This document shows, piece after piece, positions 62,055-64,000 of a DNA stretch of 64,000 bases. The stretch comes from Rhodoblastus acidophilus (GTDB taxonomy: Bacteria > Pseudomonadota > Alphaproteobacteria > Rhizobiales > Beijerinckiaceae): assembly GCF_900187365.1 (NCBI RefSeq), contig NZ_FYDG01000001.1:1116001-1180000 (forward strand), in the 5' to 3' direction. The notes beneath the pieces were generated by a model. It was not told where the DNA came from. It ran no database searches and saw nothing but the letters and a program-made list of their open reading frames with translations. Every line of letters starts with the position of its first letter. The first letter of the stretch is position 1. A program made the position numbers and the translations under genes.

Positions 62055-62972
62055 TCAACTCTTGGCGGCGAGATCGCCGGCCTCGTCGCCCTCGATGAAA
62101 TGTTTCAATTCCTCGATGCTGCCGAACCGATAGACGCCATGCTGCGTCTCGGCTTCGATCGAGCCGTCGGAAAACATCGTGTAATGCGCCCCGTTCGCCT
62201 CGTAATGGCCGATCGCGTCCGGCTTGGGCTGATCGTCGGCTTTCTCGTCCTCGCTTCGCGGGCTGGAACTCAAAGCCGGTTCAAGCGCAGGAACCCGCGG
62301 GCGCGAAAGTTTATCGGGCGGCGCCGCCTTGTGGACCTTGTCCGCTCCGTTGGCGAGCGCCCGATTCAGCCAGTCGCCGGGCTGCGAAGCCTCGACCGGC
62401 GGTTCGACCGAAGCCGGCTGGACCACCCAGGACAGCGGCGGGCGGGCGGGGGCGGCCGGCTTGCCGGACTCGTCCTCCGGCAAGACGGGCGGGGGCGGCG
62501 CAACCGACTTGCTCTCGGGTTCGGCGGCGGGAAAAAACAGATCGGAGGCCGCCGCGTTCACAAAAGTCTCAGCCAGCGCGGCCTGTTCGCTGGCGGGGTC
62601 GGCGGCGACCGGCTCGAACGGCGCAAGCGGCGGCGGCGCGGGAGGCGGCGGCGCATAAGTCGGGACTGGCGGCGGCGGGGGCGTCTGCCGCGCCGGAGCT
62701 GGTTTGACGGCGGGTTCAGCGGGCGTCGCCGCGACGCGGCCCTTGGCGAGCAACAGGGCGGCCTTGGAGGCGTCGGCGGCGATGGCCTGCAATTCCCGCA
62801 AAATGAACCCGAGCGCGCCGAGCACCAGGCCGAAGCCGAACGCCAGCACGCCCGAAACCATCAGCGGCGGCCCGCGATCGACGTTGACGTAAATGTAGCC
62901 ATTCGAGGCCACTATCACGCCCGCAAGGGCGAGAACGAGCCCCAGGGCGATCAACGTGCGTTCCACTCTCAC
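62055..62972 (-). CDS. Membrane protein with long Pro-rich domain, unknown
   Basis: A protein of about 305 residues. Two membrane segments (about residues 6-28 and 35-58) and a short amphipathic stretch (ILRELQAIAADASKAALL) are followed by a Pro/Ala-rich region of about 150 residues. A compact C-terminal domain reads IGHYEANGAHYTMFSDGSIE and FGSIEELKHFIEG. That last domain, with an Asp-Gly-Ser-Ile-Glu pattern, resembles a small conserved unit seen in Hyphomicrobiales membrane proteins. The GTG at 62972 is a guess; GTG 62966 and a longer frame to 63020 are possible. Confidence 0.65.
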   Translation of the reverse strand: MRVERTLIALGLVLALAGVIVASNGYIYVNVDRGPPLMVSGVLAFGFGLVLGALGFILRELQAIAADASKAALLLAKGRVAATPAEPAVKPAPARQTPPPPPVPTYAPPPPAPPPLAPFEPVAADPASEQAALAETFVNAAASDLFFPAAEPESKSVAPPPPVLPEDESGKPAAPARPPLSWVVQPASVEPPVEASQPGDWLNRALANGADKVHKAAPPDKLSRPRVPALEPALSSSPRSEDEKADDQPKPDAIGHYEANGAHYTMFSDGSIEAETQHGVYRFGSIEELKHFIEGDEAGDLAAKS

Positions 62973-63139
62973 CAGCGCCGCGCCTCTCTTGACAAATGAA
63001 GTTCCACGTTTTGAGCACAAAGCCGCAAATTTGTTAAGCCCGGCTCTCGTCGGGGCGCTTCTTTCGGCAGCCCAGTTCTTGCCTCATTCACACTCGGTCC
63101 CTACCTTGAGGCAGTCCCCTTCTCATCCAGGAGCACTGC

Positions 63140-63739
63140 ATGTCCTTTGTTCTCGATCCGCTTCCCTACGCCTATGACGCGTTGGCGCCCTACATGTCGG
63201 CCGAAACGCTGGAGTTTCACCACGACAAGCATCACGCCGCCTATGTGACCAACGCCAACAACCTGATCAAGGGCACCGAATGGGAAGGCAAGCCCATAGA
63301 GGAGGTCATCAAGACCTCGCATGGCAAGCATCCCGGCGTGTTCAACAATGTCGCGCAAATCTACAATCACGCCGAATTCTGGAAATATTTGAAGCCGGCC
63401 GGCGGCGGCAAGGTCCCGGGCAAGGTCGAAAAGGCGCTGGTCGAGGCGTTCGGCTCGGTGGAAAAAGCGCTCGACGATCTCGCCCAGGCCGGCGTGACGC
63501 AGTTCGGCTCGGGCTGGGCCTGGCTTGAAGTCAAGGATGGCAAGGTCGCCATCTCCAAGACCCCGAACGCGGAAAACCCGCTGATTCACGGCGCGTCGCC
63601 GATCCTCACCGTCGATGTGTGGGAACACGCCTATTACATCGACTACCGCAACCGTCGTCCCGACTTCATCAAGACCGTGCTCGGCAATCTCGTGAACTGG
63701 GAATATGTCGAAGCCCAGTATGAGAAGGCCGTCGGCTGA
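63140..63739 (+). CDS. sodB: Superoxide dismutase, Fe type
   Basis: A 199-residue Fe/Mn superoxide dismutase. Metal ligands are in ETLEFHHDKHHAAYV (His near 27), IYNHAEFW (His near 78) and DVWEHAYYIDY (Asp, His near 161-165). The Gln in NNVAQIYNH is at the position used by Fe-type enzymes; Mn types usually have Gly there and Gln later. GSGWAWL is conserved. It is a cytoplasmic antioxidant. A hairpin follows the stop. Confidence 0.95.
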   Translation: MSFVLDPLPYAYDALAPYMSAETLEFHHDKHHAAYVTNANNLIKGTEWEGKPIEEVIKTSHGKHPGVFNNVAQIYNHAEFWKYLKPAGGGKVPGKVEKALVEAFGSVEKALDDLAQAGVTQFGSGWAWLEVKDGKVAISKTPNAENPLIHGASPILTVDVWEHAYYIDYRNRRPDFIKTVLGNLVNWEYVEAQYEKAVG

Positions 63740-63748
63740 GGATTACAC

Positions 63749-63770
63749 GGGCCGCCCTCCGGGGCGGCCC
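63749..63770. terminator. Hairpin after sodB
   Basis: The perfect arms GGGCCGCCC and GGGCGGCCC with a TCCG loop lie 9 bases past the sodB stop and before the convergent zinc-ribbon gene. There is no T-run on the plus strand. Confidence 0.6.
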
Positions 63771-63792
63771 CAAAACTGCGGGTCTTTCGAAT

Positions 63793-63954
63793 TCAGACAG
63801 GCAAACCGGGAGCGCCGCCGTCGCACCTCGGACACCGTCTTAGATGGAAATCGGAGCCGTTTGCGCCGTAGTCGTGGCCGCAATCTCGGCAATGCAATCG
63901 CCAAACATATTGGTTGTGATCGTTCCCGGGCAGGTTGGTTTTTTCGACCAGCAC
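63793..63954 (-). CDS. Small zinc-ribbon protein (possibly partial)
   Basis: A frame of at least 53 residues from GTG 63954, open upstream to the window edge, so it may be longer. The end reads HCRDCGHDYGANGSD, then RRCPRCDGGAPGLPV. Two CxxC pairs 17 residues apart form a zinc ribbon. The phrase YGANGSD-x3-RRCPxC recurs in small bacterial proteins and C-terminal tails whose function I do not know. The frame is convergent with sodB. Confidence 0.65.
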   Translation of the reverse strand: MLVEKTNLPGNDHNQYVWRLHCRDCGHDYGANGSDFHLRRCPRCDGGAPGLPV

Positions 63955-64000
63955 TTGATTGTTGCGGTTAACGTCTCCTGCTTGCGCTTTTGTTTTCGCC

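Overview
This is a GC-rich window from an alphaproteobacterium of the Hyphomicrobiales (Rhizobiales). Order-level markers are a CcrM-type methyltransferase, a MucR/Ros regulator, tandem Omp25/31-like barrels, DUF2336, DUF1491 and DUF5330-like proteins, and two copies of intergenic repeat families typical of this order. A pucBA light-harvesting operon and a bacteriophytochrome show that it is an anoxygenic purple phototroph. The antenna polypeptides resemble those I recall from Rhodoblastus acidophilus, so a Rhodoblastus-like or related Beijerinckiaceae organism is the best guess. Nothing looks like a phage, plasmid, insertion sequence, CRISPR array, tRNA or rRNA. This is ordinary chromosome with a few accessory islands.

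Layout. 0-7.7 kb: metallo-hydrolase, secreted ClpP-like protein, acetyltransferase, the minus-strand series udg-rnhB-ccrM, and ETF-ubiquinone oxidoreductase. 7.9-13.3 kb: a chemoreceptor ending in a duplicated hairpin, a glutamate-synthase-like flavoprotein, an MFS transporter and an FAH-family hydrolase. 13.3-16.9 kb: a tightly overlapping operon of a membrane protein, a MoxR-type AAA ATPase and an HExxH+VWA protein. 17.2-21.1 kb: the photosynthesis island, with pucBA facing away from a bacteriophytochrome kinase and its NarL-type regulator. 21-31 kb: FemAB-like acyltransferase, HIT, CitE-like, DUF2336, Nudix, NAD kinase, an oxygen-sensing FNR-type regulator, AzlCD, nitroreductase and small secreted proteins. 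31-37 kb: cytochrome c, a PAS protein overlapping a chemoreceptor with a PilZ tail, aldo/keto reductase, deoxyribosyltransferase, and a broken chemoreceptor gene. 37-48.6 kb: quinone oxidoreductase, RimO, tandem Omps, a DUF47-Pit-Nudix phosphate operon, an archaeal/eukaryotic-type ProRS, an alcohol dehydrogenase and PPK2. 48.7-64 kb: envelope proteins, a PepSY-regulator-kinase operon, a DUF1214/DUF1254-like pair, a kinase-PG-binding-DUF1491 operon, MucR, oligopeptidase B followed by a 37-bp tandem array, and Fe superoxide dismutase.

The most interesting region is 17.2-21.1 kb. The alpha antenna polypeptide carries Phe44-Leu45 in place of Tyr-Trp, which is the signature of the low-light B800-820 (LH3) complex. 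Its promoter, a sigma70-like TTGACA-N16-TATCAT, is covered by two TGT-N12-AC(A/G) boxes exactly 8 bp apart, which is the CrtJ/PpsR arrangement. A bacteriophytochrome two-component system is transcribed divergently next to it. Together these suggest an oxygen- and far-red-controlled low-light antenna module. Other notable points are the MoxR/VWA/HExxH operon, the tandem array at the end of ptrB, the doubly inactivated chemoreceptor and the unusual ProRS.

All family assignments come from reading motifs by eye. No database search was run.
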